This document shows, one piece after another, positions 34,210 through 44,090 of a stretch of DNA of 53,615 nt. The number at the start of each line of letters is the position of its first letter. The first letter of the stretch is position 1. The notes below the pieces were generated by a model. It was not told the DNA's origin and did not search any database. It saw only the letters and a program-made list of their open reading frames with translations. The position numbers were made by a program, and so were the translations under genes. The stretch is taken from assembly GCA_946480175.1 (NCBI GenBank), contig CAMLIK010000008.1, positions 1 to 53,615 of the forward strand. Reading direction: 5' to 3'. This stretch comes from an uncultured Gilliamella sp. Lineage in GTDB: Bacteria > Pseudomonadota > Gammaproteobacteria > Enterobacterales > Orbaceae.

Positions 34210-35091
34210 ATGAAAACAGGTACACAAACTGTAAAGCGAGGAATGGCACAGATGCAAAAAGGCGGCGTAATTATGGATGTCGTTAACGCTGAACAAGCAA
34301 AAATTGCACAACAAGCTGGTGCCGTAGCCGTAATGGCTCTAGAACGAGTTCCTTCCGATATTCGTGCTGCAGGTGGCGTGGCAAGAATGGCTGATCCAAC
34401 TATCATTGAAAACGTGATGAAAGCGGTAACTATACCAGTGATGGCAAAAGCGCGAATTGGTCACATTGTTGAGGCGCGTATTTTAGAGTCAATGGGCGTT
34501 GATTACATTGATGAAAGCGAAGTACTCACCCCTGCTGATGAACAATATCACTTATTAAAAGATGAATTTACTGTTCCTTTTGTGTGTGGTTGCCGTGATT
34601 TAGGTGAGGCATTACGCCGAATTGGTGAAGGCGCTTCAATGCTACGCACCAAAGGTGAACCGGGAACAGGCAATATTGTTGAAGCGGTAAGACATATGCG
34701 TCGTGTTAATGAGCAAATTCGTCTCGTGGTTGGCAAATCAAAAGACGAGCTGATGACGTTTGCTAAAGAAATTGGTGCACCTTATGAGTTAGTATTACAA
34801 ATTAAACAACTTGGAAAATTACCTGTGGTTAATTTTGCGGCTGGTGGCGTTGCAACACCTGCTGATGCAGCATTAATGATGCAACTTGGTGCAGATGGTG
34901 TGTTTGTCGGTTCTGGTATTTTTAAATCGCAAAATCCAGAAAAATTTGCCAAAGCGATCGTTCAAGCAACCACTTATTTTGATGATTATCCAAGATTGGC
35001 TGAGCTGTCAAAAGGATTAGGTGAAGCGATGAGAGGAATTGAAATCAGTAAATTAACTGAATCAGAAAGAATGCAAGATCGAGGTTGGTAA
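34210..35091 (+). CDS. pdxS: Pyridoxal 5'-phosphate synthase lyase subunit PdxS
   Basis: Makes PLP from ribose 5-phosphate, glyceraldehyde 3-phosphate and ammonia delivered by PdxT, in a 12+12 complex in the cytoplasm. 293 residues. Lys80 ([10 protein letters not shown]) and Lys148 (RTKGEPGTG) are the two catalytic lysines. [21 protein letters not shown] and the end MQDRGW are family-typical. Ribosome site AGGAG precedes the ATG. This is the DXP-independent B6 route, unlike the E. coli PdxA/PdxJ route. Confidence 0.97.
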   Translation: MKTGTQTVKRGMAQMQKGGVIMDVVNAEQAKIAQQAGAVAVMALERVPSDIRAAGGVARMADPTIIENVMKAVTIPVMAKARIGHIVEARILESMGVDYIDESEVLTPADEQYHLLKDEFTVPFVCGCRDLGEALRRIGEGASMLRTKGEPGTGNIVEAVRHMRRVNEQIRLVVGKSKDELMTFAKEIGAPYELVLQIKQLGKLPVVNFAAGGVATPADAALMMQLGADGVFVGSGIFKSQNPEKFAKAIVQATTYFDDYPRLAELSKGLGEAMRGIEISKLTESERMQDRGW

Positions 35092-35672
35092 TGACTTCAA
35101 AAGCATGTAAAACTATTGGTGTGCTTAACTTACAAGGTGCTGTAACTGAGCATTTGAATATGCTCGCGAGCCTTGATGGGGTGAGCCCAATGACAGTTAA
35201 GCAACCTGAGCAGTTAAGCCAGCTTGATGGCTTAATTATTCCTGGTGGAGAATCAACAGCTATTAGCCGTTTAATTAAACAAAATGGATTATTTGAACCA
35301 ATACAATCATTTGCTAAACAAGGTAAAGGCATCTTTGGTACCTGCGCGGGGTTGGTACTTTGCGGTAGTTCAACTCGCCATAATGAAGTTGAACAACTCG
35401 GGTTACTAGATATTACTGTCGAACGTAACGGTTTTGGTCGGCAAATCGATAGCTTCGAAACCAAGATTGATGTTGCGCCTATCGGTCAACAAATTCCAGC
35501 AGTCTTTATTCGCGCACCGTATATTACCAAAACGGGTAAGCAAGTAACACAACTCGCTTTTATTGATAATCATTGTGTGATGGCAGAGCAAAATAATATT
35601 TTAGTTTGCTCATTCCATCCCGAATTAACAACAGACAATCGTATAATGCGCTATTTTGTTGAAAAATGTTAG
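35091..35672 (+). CDS. pdxT: Pyridoxal 5'-phosphate synthase glutaminase subunit PdxT
   Basis: Class I glutamine amidotransferase that feeds ammonia to PdxS. Nucleophile Cys85 in GTCAGLVL, and the His/Glu pair in SFHPELT near the C terminus. GVLNLQGAVTEH and PGGESTAISRLI are the family's N-terminal motifs. About 193 residues. Its ATG overlaps the pdxS stop by one base (TAATG), implying coupled translation. Confidence 0.96.
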   Translation: MTSKACKTIGVLNLQGAVTEHLNMLASLDGVSPMTVKQPEQLSQLDGLIIPGGESTAISRLIKQNGLFEPIQSFAKQGKGIFGTCAGLVLCGSSTRHNEVEQLGLLDITVERNGFGRQIDSFETKIDVAPIGQQIPAVFIRAPYITKTGKQVTQLAFIDNHCVMAEQNNILVCSFHPELTTDNRIMRYFVEKC

Positions 35673-35682
35673 TTACAACCTT

Positions 35683-35714
35683 CACCCCATTTTTAATTGG
35701 ATAAAAATGGGGTG
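35683..35714 (+). terminator. Terminator-like hairpin after pdxT
   Basis: A perfect 12-bp stem (CACCCCATTTTT / AAAAATGGGGTG) with an 8-nt loop lies 11 bp after the pdxT stop. Only a modest T-run follows. Confidence 0.65.
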
Positions 35715-35900
35715 TGTTTGTACTATTTAATAATTGACAAGAATTATTAGTGCTTTTTTACCTGCAAAAACCCCGTTCCTCAACTTTTTTTACTTTTTCT
35801 AAATGATGTTAATTATTAAGTCATCTATATCTTTTTTTTTATTTATCTGTACAATGCATTAAGAAATGATAAGTATAACAAATAAAGAAGGAAATTCGTT

Positions 35901-36302
35901 ATGATGACGGGTAATTGCTTATGTGGCGACATTGTCTATCAACTTAATAGTGATATTAAAGCGATCGTTTTTTGTCACTGCTCACGTTGTCGCAAACAAA
36001 CTAGTTCGGCTTTTAATTCGGCAACAGTGGTTAATAAGGAAGATTTAACTTTTATTAAAGGTGAAGAAAACATAAAAGTGTTTTCCCATGCTGGCGTTAA
36101 TCGCCATTTTTGTAGTAAATGTGGTTCGCATATTTTTTCTAGTCGGGATAATGATGCTAGTACTTACCGTTTGCGCATAGGCTTGATTAATGAACCGATT
36201 AATGCTGAAAAGCGTATTCATGCCTATACCGGTTCAAAAGCAAATTGGGATACTATTTGTGATGGTTATCCTGAATATGAAGAAGGTATTCCGGCTAAAT
36301 AA
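35901..36302 (+). CDS. GFA (CENP-V/Gfa) family zinc protein
   Basis: 133 residues of the glutathione-dependent formaldehyde-activating family fold. Zinc ligands are visible: GNCLCGDIVYQ, FCHCSRCRKQTSSAF and HFCSKCGSHIFSS. Most members have no proven activity, and true Gfa function should not be assumed. AAGGAA precedes the ATG. It stands alone after pdxST, ahead of the convergent yhbP gene. Confidence 0.88.
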   Translation: MMTGNCLCGDIVYQLNSDIKAIVFCHCSRCRKQTSSAFNSATVVNKEDLTFIKGEENIKVFSHAGVNRHFCSKCGSHIFSSRDNDASTYRLRIGLINEPINAEKRIHAYTGSKANWDTICDGYPEYEEGIPAK

Positions 36303-36373
36303 TAATAGTCCAGTTATAGGACAAATCGTAAATAGCCGGACGATGATCAGAGTGAAACTAAAACATCATCGTC

Positions 36374-36814
36374 TCAACAAGCTTCATCACGTTGCCAATA
36401 GGTTTTATATGCAAAACCCATTAGATTATTGGTCATCTTAATTTCTTGTAATCGTATAGACCAAATCGGAGCCTTCATCACTCTGGCAAAGGGAAAAGCA
36501 TGATAATAAAGCTCATAGGCATGGCTTGCCTGATTTTCAGTAAGTAGTTCAGCGTTAGCTGTAAATTGAATGCCCTGTATTTTGATGATCGATTTTGGAC
36601 TATTGCTAATTGTACCTGCAACATTTGGATTTTTTAGCATCGCTTGTGCATGCTTGGTTTTTAATTCTGATAAGAGGTATAAACACCAATTTTCTTTATC
36701 AAATACATAAAATGCATTACATATCCATGGTTGATTTTCCGCTAATATCACGCTTAAACTTAAGACATGTTGCTGTTGTATAAATGTTGTGATTTTAAGA
36801 TCGGACGACTTCAT
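36374..36814 (-). CDS. yhbP: YhbP-family (UPF0306) pyridoxamine-phosphate-oxidase-like protein
   Basis: 146 residues of the FMN-binding split-barrel superfamily, close to E. coli YhbP (147). Matching features: QQQHVLSLSV near the N terminus, NAFYVFDKENWCLYLLSE, KTKHAQAM, VAGTI followed by the IQGIQF strand, and the C-terminal IRLQEIKMTNNLMGFA. Function unknown; a flavin or haem-type ligand is possible. It starts 4 bp after ubiX, so the two are one unit, which is interesting because UbiX makes prenylated FMN. Confidence 0.85.
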   Translation of the reverse strand: MKSSDLKITTFIQQQHVLSLSVILAENQPWICNAFYVFDKENWCLYLLSELKTKHAQAMLKNPNVAGTISNSPKSIIKIQGIQFTANAELLTENQASHAYELYYHAFPFARVMKAPIWSIRLQEIKMTNNLMGFAYKTYWQRDEAC

Positions 36815-36818
36815 GATT

Positions 36819-37406
36819 TTATTCAGACTTTTGATTTAAATGCATATCTTCACCCCAGCGAGGTAGACTCGGCACCTCAATATCAAACAGGTCGAGCGCT
36901 CTTGCAACACTGTGGGTAATAATATCATCGACACTTTCAATGTGTTGGTATAACGCAGGAACGGGTGGAAAAATAATGCCGCCCATTAATGTCACCGTTT
37001 CCATATTTTTTATATGGCCTAAATGTAATGGCGCTTCTCGTGTCATTAAAACTAAGCGGCGGCGCTCTTTAAGTACGACATCTGCTGCGCGAGTTAATAA
37101 ATTATCGGATAAACCATGAGCTATTGCAGCTAGTGTTTTCATTGAGCAAGGTGCGACTAACATGCCTATCGTTTTGTATGACCCACTGGCGATTGCGGCA
37201 CCTATGTTATCAACTGAATAGACGATATCAGCTAAGGATTCTAATTGTGCTAATTGGGATTTAGAATGCTCGTAGTTTCCCGTTATTTTAGCGGCTTTAG
37301 AAATAACGAGGTGAGTTTGAATGTCCATCGGTTTTAGGAGTTCTAAAGCTTTTATACCGTAAGCAAAGCCTGTCGCACCACTTATGCCAATTATCATTCT
37401 TCCCAT
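36819..37406 (-). CDS. ubiX: Flavin prenyltransferase UbiX
   Basis: Attaches a dimethylallyl group to FMN to make prenyl-FMN, the cofactor of UbiD-type decarboxylases in ubiquinone synthesis. N-terminal Rossmann motif [13 protein letters not shown], middle [20 protein letters not shown] with the flavin-binding loop, then [28 protein letters not shown] and PPVPALY. 195 residues (E. coli 189). The first ATG (37406) has AGGAA at good spacing, so it is kept although a second Met lies three codons in. Confidence 0.93.
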   Translation of the reverse strand: MGRMIIGISGATGFAYGIKALELLKPMDIQTHLVISKAAKITGNYEHSKSQLAQLESLADIVYSVDNIGAAIASGSYKTIGMLVAPCSMKTLAAIAHGLSDNLLTRAADVVLKERRRLVLMTREAPLHLGHIKNMETVTLMGGIIFPPVPALYQHIESVDDIITHSVARALDLFDIEVPSLPRWGEDMHLNQKSE

Positions 37407-37520
37407 ATTGATTCCTGTTGTTAAATCGAAATGCTAACTTTAGCGTCTATTTTAGCTTAGATTAGCACGTTATAGATAATAATATCTTTGCTGGGGAAAT
37501 TTAATTTACTAGAGAAGAAA

Positions 37521-37552
37521 AGCACACCGCCAACCAAGTTGCCAGCGGTGCT
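37521..37552 (-). terminator. Terminator after the DUF4432 gene
   Basis: AGCACACCGC (37521-37530) pairs with GCGGTGCT (37545-37552), one bulge, and the minus strand continues TTTTC. It lies 13 bp past the stop codon. Confidence 0.7.
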
Positions 37553-37564
37553 ATTTGATATAAC

Positions 37565-38773
37565 TTATTCTATAGCCATTGGTTGGTTAACAATTTTTGT
37601 TTCTCGTTGACCTTGAATTGCTTTAATTTTTGCTGCATATTTTGTAACTTCATCTTTACTTGATAACAAATTATACTTCAATATAAACTCAGCACTTTGC
37701 CCTGGCTCAAGTTGACGAACTCTTTTTTGCTCCCGTTCAATGGTAACTGGATAAGCAAAGCTGGTACCAGGCTCTAAACCAGTAACGTATCCTTGTTTGA
37801 GTGTGTCAGTGTTTTTCCATAATGAGAGTACAGGAAGTTGGTTTATATTAAAAGCAATACCAGCAGCTTTATCACCTGCTTTATTTGTTACCATGACTTG
37901 TGTATCTCCTTTTTCATCAGCATAAGGGTATACATTAAAAACCATTTCATCAAAATTTTTAGTTGGTCCTAAATAAGTTTGCCAAGTTTTTAGTCCTGCT
38001 TGAGCATAATCATTAAATGGCGATATTTCTTTAACCGGTGCCACAAATTTTGCACCTTCTTCTAAAATTGGAGTACCATAATTACTATGATAAATAATCT
38101 GATAATCCTTTATATAATCACCTTTATTCGTAATCGTATCATGTACAATGAACTCTTTTGTACCAGGTACATAACTCAACGACACCCAAGTTTCTAAATT
38201 ACTCTTTTTAAATGTGTTTTCTTTGATTAAACCTTTTACGTTAATCGTATAAGGTGCTTTATCATCAATAGTTACAATTAATTTCGATACTGGCGTATTT
38301 TGTGCTCGTCCATGAAGTGTATATATCATACCATCTGCTTGCACTGCATGCCCTGTCCATTCAAATCCACAACGTACCATCATTTCATTAAAACCATCTA
38401 GCCATCCTAATCCAGAACGGCTTTCTAAATTTATAAATTTTGGATTAACTATTTCATTTACAGGTGAGTCCCAACCCATTCGTATACCATCCCCTACGAC
38501 TGATATTACACCTAAACCACGCGTAGGACTCAATTTGATTGAAAAATTATTACTCTTAATAGTAAGTAGTTCAGTTCCTTCTTGCTTACCACCTTTGAGA
38601 ATAACGTTTTCAACAGAAAATATTTCTGATTTAATACCTAAATCTTTGCTTGATATAGACCATTTCCCCTGTTTTATATTTTTTTCGCTATCTGTTAAGA
38701 CAAACTCTTTTGCATTGGCCGTCATAGAAGCTAAACAAGTTAATACAGCTAGTGATGTTATTTTAACTTTCAT
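37565..38773 (-). CDS. Exported DUF4432 (aldose 1-epimerase-like) protein
   Basis: 402 residues. A signal peptide (MKVKITSLAVLTCLASMTANA, cleavage near residue 21) is followed by a DUF4432 galactose-mutarotase-like beta-sandwich: LSPTRGLGVISVVGDGIRMGWDSPV, WLDGFNEMMVRCGFEWTGHAV, YHSNYGTPILEEGAKF and TGLEPGTSFAYPVTIER. DUF4432 proteins are usually cytoplasmic and sit in sugar operons; here the protein appears to be sent to the periplasm and the gene is alone. It probably acts on a sugar or sugar acid outside the cytoplasm; substrate unknown. Confidence 0.82.
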   Translation of the reverse strand: MKVKITSLAVLTCLASMTANAKEFVLTDSEKNIKQGKWSISSKDLGIKSEIFSVENVILKGGKQEGTELLTIKSNNFSIKLSPTRGLGVISVVGDGIRMGWDSPVNEIVNPKFINLESRSGLGWLDGFNEMMVRCGFEWTGHAVQADGMIYTLHGRAQNTPVSKLIVTIDDKAPYTINVKGLIKENTFKKSNLETWVSLSYVPGTKEFIVHDTITNKGDYIKDYQIIYHSNYGTPILEEGAKFVAPVKEISPFNDYAQAGLKTWQTYLGPTKNFDEMVFNVYPYADEKGDTQVMVTNKAGDKAAGIAFNINQLPVLSLWKNTDTLKQGYVTGLEPGTSFAYPVTIEREQKRVRQLEPGQSAEFILKYNLLSSKDEVTKYAAKIKAIQGQRETKIVNQPMAIE

Positions 38774-38939
38774 AATTTATTCCTTATAGATGAAATGAAC
38801 AAAACTGAATCGGTTCAGTTAATATGACATGAAAAAGGAAAAATTAATAAAAAAAATATCAAAAATGCGAGCTAATTCACAATTTCGATATAAATTAAAA
38901 TTGTAATAATGTTGGGATTAAAACTTTTTGTAAAAAAAA

Positions 38940-39518
38940 TTAGCAAATAGGTCTTACTTGCCCTACTTTCCAGTGTTTTCGACAAACTGAGTGGTATTCG
39001 CTATCACCAAGATGTATCGAATTGCCAAATTTAACTATTTGTCCATTTTCGCCTTCTAAAAGAATCATTGTGGCTTTTTTACCGCACCAGCAAACCGTTT
39101 TGAGTTCGCGATAATTATCAGCAATTTCTAATAGTGTTTTTGAACCTTCAAATAAATGTCCCATATAATCTGTTTTTAGGCCAAAAAACATCATTGGAAC
39201 GCCAAATTCATCACACACGTCTGATAATTTCCAAATGGTATTAGATGATAAAAATTGACTTTCATCAATCAAAATACAGGCATAGTTATTTTGTTTAATC
39301 TGTTCAATAATACCATCGACAGTATTATCATCAAGTTGTAATGCTTTTTTACGTAAACCAAGTCGGGAGACAATCTCAACTGCAGAGTCACGGGTATCGA
39401 CTGATGATTTAAGTAATAAAGTCTGCATATTATTACTTAAATAATTATGATCGATTTGCAACAGTTCAGTGGATTTCCCGGCATTCATTACGCCATAAAT
39501 ATAGTAAATTTTAGACAA
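38940..39518 (-). CDS. tdk: Thymidine kinase
   Basis: Type II thymidine kinase, phosphorylating thymidine with ATP in the salvage pathway. Walker A-like loop at residues 9-16 (GVMNAGKS), Walker B-type ILIDESQFL with the catalytic Glu, zinc ligands in CWCGKKA and the late Cys (SVCRKHW), and the lasso region before it. 192 residues (E. coli 205). Single gene, same strand as gpmA upstream but separated by a terminator. Confidence 0.95.
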   Translation of the reverse strand: MSKIYYIYGVMNAGKSTELLQIDHNYLSNNMQTLLLKSSVDTRDSAVEIVSRLGLRKKALQLDDNTVDGIIEQIKQNNYACILIDESQFLSSNTIWKLSDVCDEFGVPMMFFGLKTDYMGHLFEGSKTLLEIADNYRELKTVCWCGKKATMILLEGENGQIVKFGNSIHLGDSEYHSVCRKHWKVGQVRPIC

Positions 39519-39566
39519 AATCAGCGTCTCAAAAGTTGAATATTAATTATCGATAACAGAGAAAAT

Positions 39567-39594
39567 AAAAGGTAAGCGGTCAAACTTACCTTTT
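39567..39594 (-). terminator. Terminator between gpmA and tdk
   Basis: A perfect 10-bp stem (AAAAGGTAAG / CTTACCTTTT) with an 8-nt loop, just after the gpmA stop. Confidence 0.8.
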
Positions 39595-39605
39595 GATGAA
39601 TCAAA

Positions 39606-40358
39606 TTATTTTGCTTTACCTTGGTTTGCAACCGCTGCTTGTTTAGCTGCGATTTCATCTGCATTACCTAAGTAATAATGTTTAACCACTTTCATGTTAT
39701 CATCAAATTCATAAACTAATGGTACACCAGTTGGGATGTTAACATCGATAATGTCATCATCACTGATATTATCTAAATGTTTAACCAAAGCACGAAGTGA
39801 GTTACCGTGAGCTGCAATAATAACGCGTTCACCTTTTGCAACACGTGGCGCAATAGTTGATTCCCAGTAAGGAAGTACACGTTTGATAGTCAATGCTAAG
39901 CTTTCGGTTAATGGTAAATCTGATTCAGGTAATTTGCTGTAACGTGAATCGTGCCCAGGGAAACGTTCATCTGATTTTTCAAGTGCAGGAGGAGTAATAG
40001 CGAAGCCACGACGCCACAACTTAACTTGATCATCACCATATTTAGCAGCAGTTTCAGCTTTATTTAAGCCTTGTAACGCTCCGTAATGGCGTTCGTTTAA
40101 TTTCCAGTTCTTCTCAACAGGTAACCACGCTTGATCAACTTCATCAAGAATGTGCCATAATGTATGTATTGCACGTTTTAAAACCGAAGTATATGCATAG
40201 TCAAATGTAAAACCTTCTTGTTTTAACAATTTACCTGCTTCAGCAGCTTCTTTGTTACCTTTATCGGATAAATCAACATCAGTCCAACCACAAAAACGGT
40301 TTTCCTGATTCCAAACGCTTTCTCCGTGACGAATAAGAACTAATTTTTTTACTGCCAT
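39606..40358 (-). CDS. gpmA: 2,3-bisphosphoglycerate-dependent phosphoglycerate mutase
   Basis: Glycolytic enzyme interconverting 3- and 2-phosphoglycerate. Phospho-His11 in LIRHGES, the proton donor Glu in [13 protein letters not shown], and the second His in [12 protein letters not shown]. 250 residues, the E. coli length. Strong ribosome site (AAGGAG) before the ATG. Confidence 0.97.
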   Translation of the reverse strand: MAVKKLVLIRHGESVWNQENRFCGWTDVDLSDKGNKEAAEAGKLLKQEGFTFDYAYTSVLKRAIHTLWHILDEVDQAWLPVEKNWKLNERHYGALQGLNKAETAAKYGDDQVKLWRRGFAITPPALEKSDERFPGHDSRYSKLPESDLPLTESLALTIKRVLPYWESTIAPRVAKGERVIIAAHGNSLRALVKHLDNISDDDIIDVNIPTGVPLVYEFDDNMKVVKHYYLGNADEIAAKQAAVANQGKAK

Positions 40359-40474
40359 GAATATAACTCCTTAGTTACGTAAAATAAAATGGTTAAATGA
40401 ATTTTATTAAAAATGCACGTTTAACTTTATGCATTTTTAACGTATTAATCGTCTTTATGTATTCAAAATACTCA

Positions 40475-41485
40475 TTAATTTGATAAGTATTTTAATGGGT
40501 CAACTGATTGCGCTTTATAACGAATTTCAAAATGTAGTCGTACTGATGAAGTTCCAGTTGCACCCATTGTCGCAATTTGTTCACCTGCTCGAACATTTTG
40601 TTGTTCTTTAACCAAAATAGTTTGGTTATGCGCATATGCCGTTAAATAGTCATCGTTGTGTTTCACAATAATTAAGTTACCATAACCTGGCAATGCATTA
40701 CCAGAGTAAACCACTCGACCATCGGCTGCGGCAACAACTTTAGTACCTAAAGTGCCTGCAATATCAATTCCTTTAGTCGCATTAGAGAATTTTTCGATGA
40801 TCTTACCTTGTGCTGGCCACTGCCATGTAATATTAGCGACATTAGAGGTGGTTGTTGGTATCACAGTTGGGCTATTTTCAGTTACGGTTTCAGTGGTTTG
40901 AACCGTATTAATTGGTTTATCTTTGCCATTTAAGGTGGTGGTAGTCACGGTTGTGACAACTGGTTTAGTTGAACTATTGGTTGATTGACCAGTAGTACGT
41001 GCATTAGTTGATGTTGTTTTTTTAGTTTCAACAATCGTTGTACCGCCACTGACATCAAGTACTTGGCCTACATTAACAGCATAAGGTTCTTGAATGTTAT
41101 TTTTAGCGGCTAACGCACGATAATCATTACCAGTAACCCAAGCAATATAAAATAATGTATCACCTCGTTTAACGGTATAAGTATCACCTTGGTATCCACC
41201 TTTTGGAATAGCATTATAATTACGATTATAAACAATACGCTCATTCGATGTTACAACACTAGCTGAAGAATTAGTTGTTGCAGAAGAGTGAGATGTAGGT
41301 GCTGAATAAGTTGATGGAGATGAAGAAACTCGACTACCGGTAGAAATATTCGTAGGCGGTTTTGAATAAACCGATGAGGTTGAAGATCTCGATGAATCGG
41401 ATATATCTTCAATGTCAGCTGGATTTGTCTGCGTACACGCAGCAATCATCAGACTTAAACAACTTAATGTGAGAGTTTTTTTCAC
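40475..41485 (-). CDS. nlpD: Murein hydrolase activator lipoprotein NlpD
   Basis: Outer membrane lipoprotein that activates amidase AmiC at the division septum. From GTG 41485 it has a lipoprotein signal (VKKTLTLSCLSLMIAACTQ, lipobox IAAC), a Ser/Thr-rich linker, a LysM domain (YTVKRGDTLFYIAWVTGNDY), a second Thr-rich linker and a C-terminal M23 domain (KGIDIAGTLGTKV ... TGTSSVRLHFEIRYK). As in E. coli NlpD the M23 zinc ligands are not all kept (GIDIAG lacks the first His), so it is an activator, not an enzyme. AAAGGTG upstream picks the GTG over an ATG at 41500. No rpoS follows, unlike in enterics. Confidence 0.93.
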   Translation of the reverse strand: MKKTLTLSCLSLMIAACTQTNPADIEDISDSSRSSTSSVYSKPPTNISTGSRVSSSPSTYSAPTSHSSATTNSSASVVTSNERIVYNRNYNAIPKGGYQGDTYTVKRGDTLFYIAWVTGNDYRALAAKNNIQEPYAVNVGQVLDVSGGTTIVETKKTTSTNARTTGQSTNSSTKPVVTTVTTTTLNGKDKPINTVQTTETVTENSPTVIPTTTSNVANITWQWPAQGKIIEKFSNATKGIDIAGTLGTKVVAAADGRVVYSGNALPGYGNLIIVKHNDDYLTAYAHNQTILVKEQQNVRAGEQIATMGATGTSSVRLHFEIRYKAQSVDPLKYLSN

Positions 41486-41860
41486 AATAACACCTTTCAT
41501 TTGTTTATATAGTTTTAATATGAACATTTTATCGCTTTTATAACAAAAAGCTATTATATTAATTACCAGCAAGCTAAATCAATAAAATCACTGTTAAAAA
41601 AGCACATTTAATGTCTATAAGTTGTAAATTGAGCAATTTTTGCAGGTTATGTTGCCAATAATTGATAAAGCAACTTCTAAACTAAATTTGAAATCCAAAT
41701 TACCAATATCAGTAATAACAGTTTAAAGAGGTTTGAAAAATATACTATTTTTTGCCCATTCAATTAATAATCACTAACACTATTTACGATGCAAGGAGCA
41801 TATACAATAAATTTGGTATAGAATAATTCATGCTTTGAAATTTACAATGACCTGAAAATA

Positions 41861-42688
41861 ATGACTCTATATATTGTTGCTACACCTATTGGTAATTTAG
41901 ATGATATTACCCTTCGCGCAATTAATACCCTTAAACAAGTTGATCTGATTGCCGCTGAAGATACTCGTCATAGTGGGCTGCTTTTACAACATTTAGGCAT
42001 AAATGCTAAACTGATTGCCTTACATGATCATAATGAGCAAGAAAAATCACAACTGTTGATCGAAAAACTAAAATCAGGATTATCAATTGCGTTAATATCT
42101 GATGCAGGTACACCTTTAATTAATGATCCCGGTTATCATTTAGTTAAGGCTTGCCGAGAAAATAACATCAATGTGGTACCTGTCCCCGGTGCTTGTGCGG
42201 CAATTGCTGCGCTTTGTGTTGCTGGGTTACCTTCTGATAGGTTTAGTTATGAAGGATTTTTACCCGCTAAAACGAAAGCACGACAAGATTATCTCACTAA
42301 ATTGCTCGATGAATCTCGAACGATGATTTTTTATGAATCCACACATCGACTTTTAGATACGTTGCACGATATGCAAACCATTTGGGGAGGCGATAAACAG
42401 ATCGTATTAGCCAAAGAACTAACCAAAACATGGGAAACGATTGTCAATTTTTCCATAATAGAGTTGATTGATTGGTTACAAGAAGATAGTAATCGACAAA
42501 AAGGGGAATTTGTTTTGATTGTCGAAGGAAATAATAAAACTAATGATGTGATTGATTCGAAAGCAATTAATACACTGAAACTATTACTTAAAGAGCTACC
42601 TTTAAAAAAAGCAGCGGCAATAAGTGCTGAAATTTACGGACTGAAAAAAAATCAATTGTATCAATTGGGGTTAACATTCGAAAATTAA
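41861..42688 (+). CDS. rsmI: 16S rRNA (cytidine1402-2'-O)-methyltransferase RsmI
   Basis: SAM-dependent tetrapyrrole-methylase-fold enzyme that 2'-O-methylates C1402 in the ribosomal decoding centre. Motifs: [67 protein letters not shown] and the fold-typical ELTKTWET. 275 residues (E. coli 286). It is divergent from nlpD with a 375-bp gap (41486-41860) in which I see no other gene. Confidence 0.94.
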   Translation: MTLYIVATPIGNLDDITLRAINTLKQVDLIAAEDTRHSGLLLQHLGINAKLIALHDHNEQEKSQLLIEKLKSGLSIALISDAGTPLINDPGYHLVKACRENNINVVPVPGACAAIAALCVAGLPSDRFSYEGFLPAKTKARQDYLTKLLDESRTMIFYESTHRLLDTLHDMQTIWGGDKQIVLAKELTKTWETIVNFSIIELIDWLQEDSNRQKGEFVLIVEGNNKTNDVIDSKAINTLKLLLKELPLKKAAAISAEIYGLKKNQLYQLGLTFEN

Positions 42689-42859
42689 ATAATAATTCGA
42701 TAGTTAATAAAATGGTTTCAATGATACCCACACTTTGATTACAAATATTGGTTTCGATAAACTGATTTTAAACTGCATCAGCATTAGCACAATTAGCACA
42801 ATTTAGTATATAATTAACAACTATTTTTAAGATTTTTATAACACAAGGTAATAAAAAAT

Positions 42860-43951
42860 ATGGGATTTAAATGTGGAATTGTCGGTCTACCGAATGTGGG
42901 CAAGTCAACGCTTTTTAATGCATTAACCAAAGCTGGAATTGAAGCGGCTAACTTTCCGTTTTGTACGATTGAACCAAACACAGGTGTAGTGCCAATGCCC
43001 GATCCGCGTTTAGATCAATTAGCGGAAATTGTTAAGCCACAACGAACCTTACCAACGACGATGGAATTTGTTGACATCGCAGGTTTAGTTAAAGGTGCGT
43101 CTAAAGGTGAAGGGCTTGGAAATCAATTTTTAGCCAATATTCGTGAAACCGAAGCGATTGGTCACGTTGTTCGTTGTTTTGAAAACGAAAACATTGTCCA
43201 CGTTGCAGGTAAAATCGATCCGGCTGAAGATATTGAAATCATTAATACTGAGCTTGCTTTAGCAGATCTTGAAGCTTGTGAACGTGCAATCACACGTTTA
43301 CAAAAACGTGCTAAAGGTGGTGATAAAGATGCTAAATATGAACTTGAAATTCTTGAAAAGTGCCTTCCTCACCTTGAACAAGGTAAAAAATTATTACTTT
43401 TAGATTTAAGCAAAGAAGAGTTAGATGCAATTAAATATCTTAGCTTCTTAACTTTAAAACCAACCATGTACATTGCCAATGTCAATGAAGATGGTTTTGA
43501 AAACAATCCTTTTTTAGATAAAGTAAAATCTATCGCTGAACAAGAAAAAGCCGTAGTCGTACCAGTTTGTGCCGCTATTGAAGCCGAACTTGCTGAGCTT
43601 GATGACGCTGACCGTGATGAGTTTATGCAAGATCTTGGTTTAACCGAACCAGGCTTAAATAGAGTCATTCGCGCAGGTTATAGTCTGCTTAATCTACAAA
43701 CTTATTTTACTGCTGGTGTTAAAGAAGTTCGTGCATGGACTATTTCTGTTGGTGATACTGCACCGCAAGCTGCAGGTAAAATTCACACCGATTTTGAAAA
43801 AGGATTTATTCGTGCTCAAACCATTGCTTTTGATGACTTTATTAAATATGGTGGTGAACAAGGGGCTAAAGAAGCGGGTAAAATGCGTTCAGAAGGAAAA
43901 GATTATATTGTGCAAGATGGCGATATTATGAATTTCTTATTTAATGTTTAA
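42860..43951 (+). CDS. ychF: Ribosome-binding ATPase YchF
   Basis: OBG-family P-loop ATPase that binds ribosomes and takes part in redox stress control. 363 residues as in E. coli. G1 loop at about 9-17 (GLPNVGKST), Switch I/II region [19 protein letters not shown], the non-standard G4 NVNE that gives ATP preference, a coiled-coil domain (about 130-200) and the C-terminal TGS domain ([28 protein letters not shown]). Confidence 0.97.
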   Translation: MGFKCGIVGLPNVGKSTLFNALTKAGIEAANFPFCTIEPNTGVVPMPDPRLDQLAEIVKPQRTLPTTMEFVDIAGLVKGASKGEGLGNQFLANIRETEAIGHVVRCFENENIVHVAGKIDPAEDIEIINTELALADLEACERAITRLQKRAKGGDKDAKYELEILEKCLPHLEQGKKLLLLDLSKEELDAIKYLSFLTLKPTMYIANVNEDGFENNPFLDKVKSIAEQEKAVVVPVCAAIEAELAELDDADRDEFMQDLGLTEPGLNRVIRAGYSLLNLQTYFTAGVKEVRAWTISVGDTAPQAAGKIHTDFEKGFIRAQTIAFDDFIKYGGEQGAKEAGKMRSEGKDYIVQDGDIMNFLFNV

Positions 43952-43964
43952 TTAACTTTTAATG

Positions 43965-43985
43965 GGTGTCTTTAAGTACGACACC
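43965..43985 (+). terminator. Weak terminator-like hairpin after ychF
   Basis: GGTGTC (43965-43970) pairs with GACACC (43980-43985), 13 bp past the stop; only TTATT follows. Confidence 0.4.
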
Positions 43986-44090
43986 TTATTCATTCATTTA
44001 TCAAGTATAACTAAAAATTAATCATCCGCCAAATTAAACGGTCTATCATTCATTTCTAGAAAGGGTAATCAATTATGAGGAACTTCATTT

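Noticed and set aside
35045..35464. A 139-codon minus-strand open frame
   Set aside because: Antisense to pdxT, an expected shadow of its codon use.
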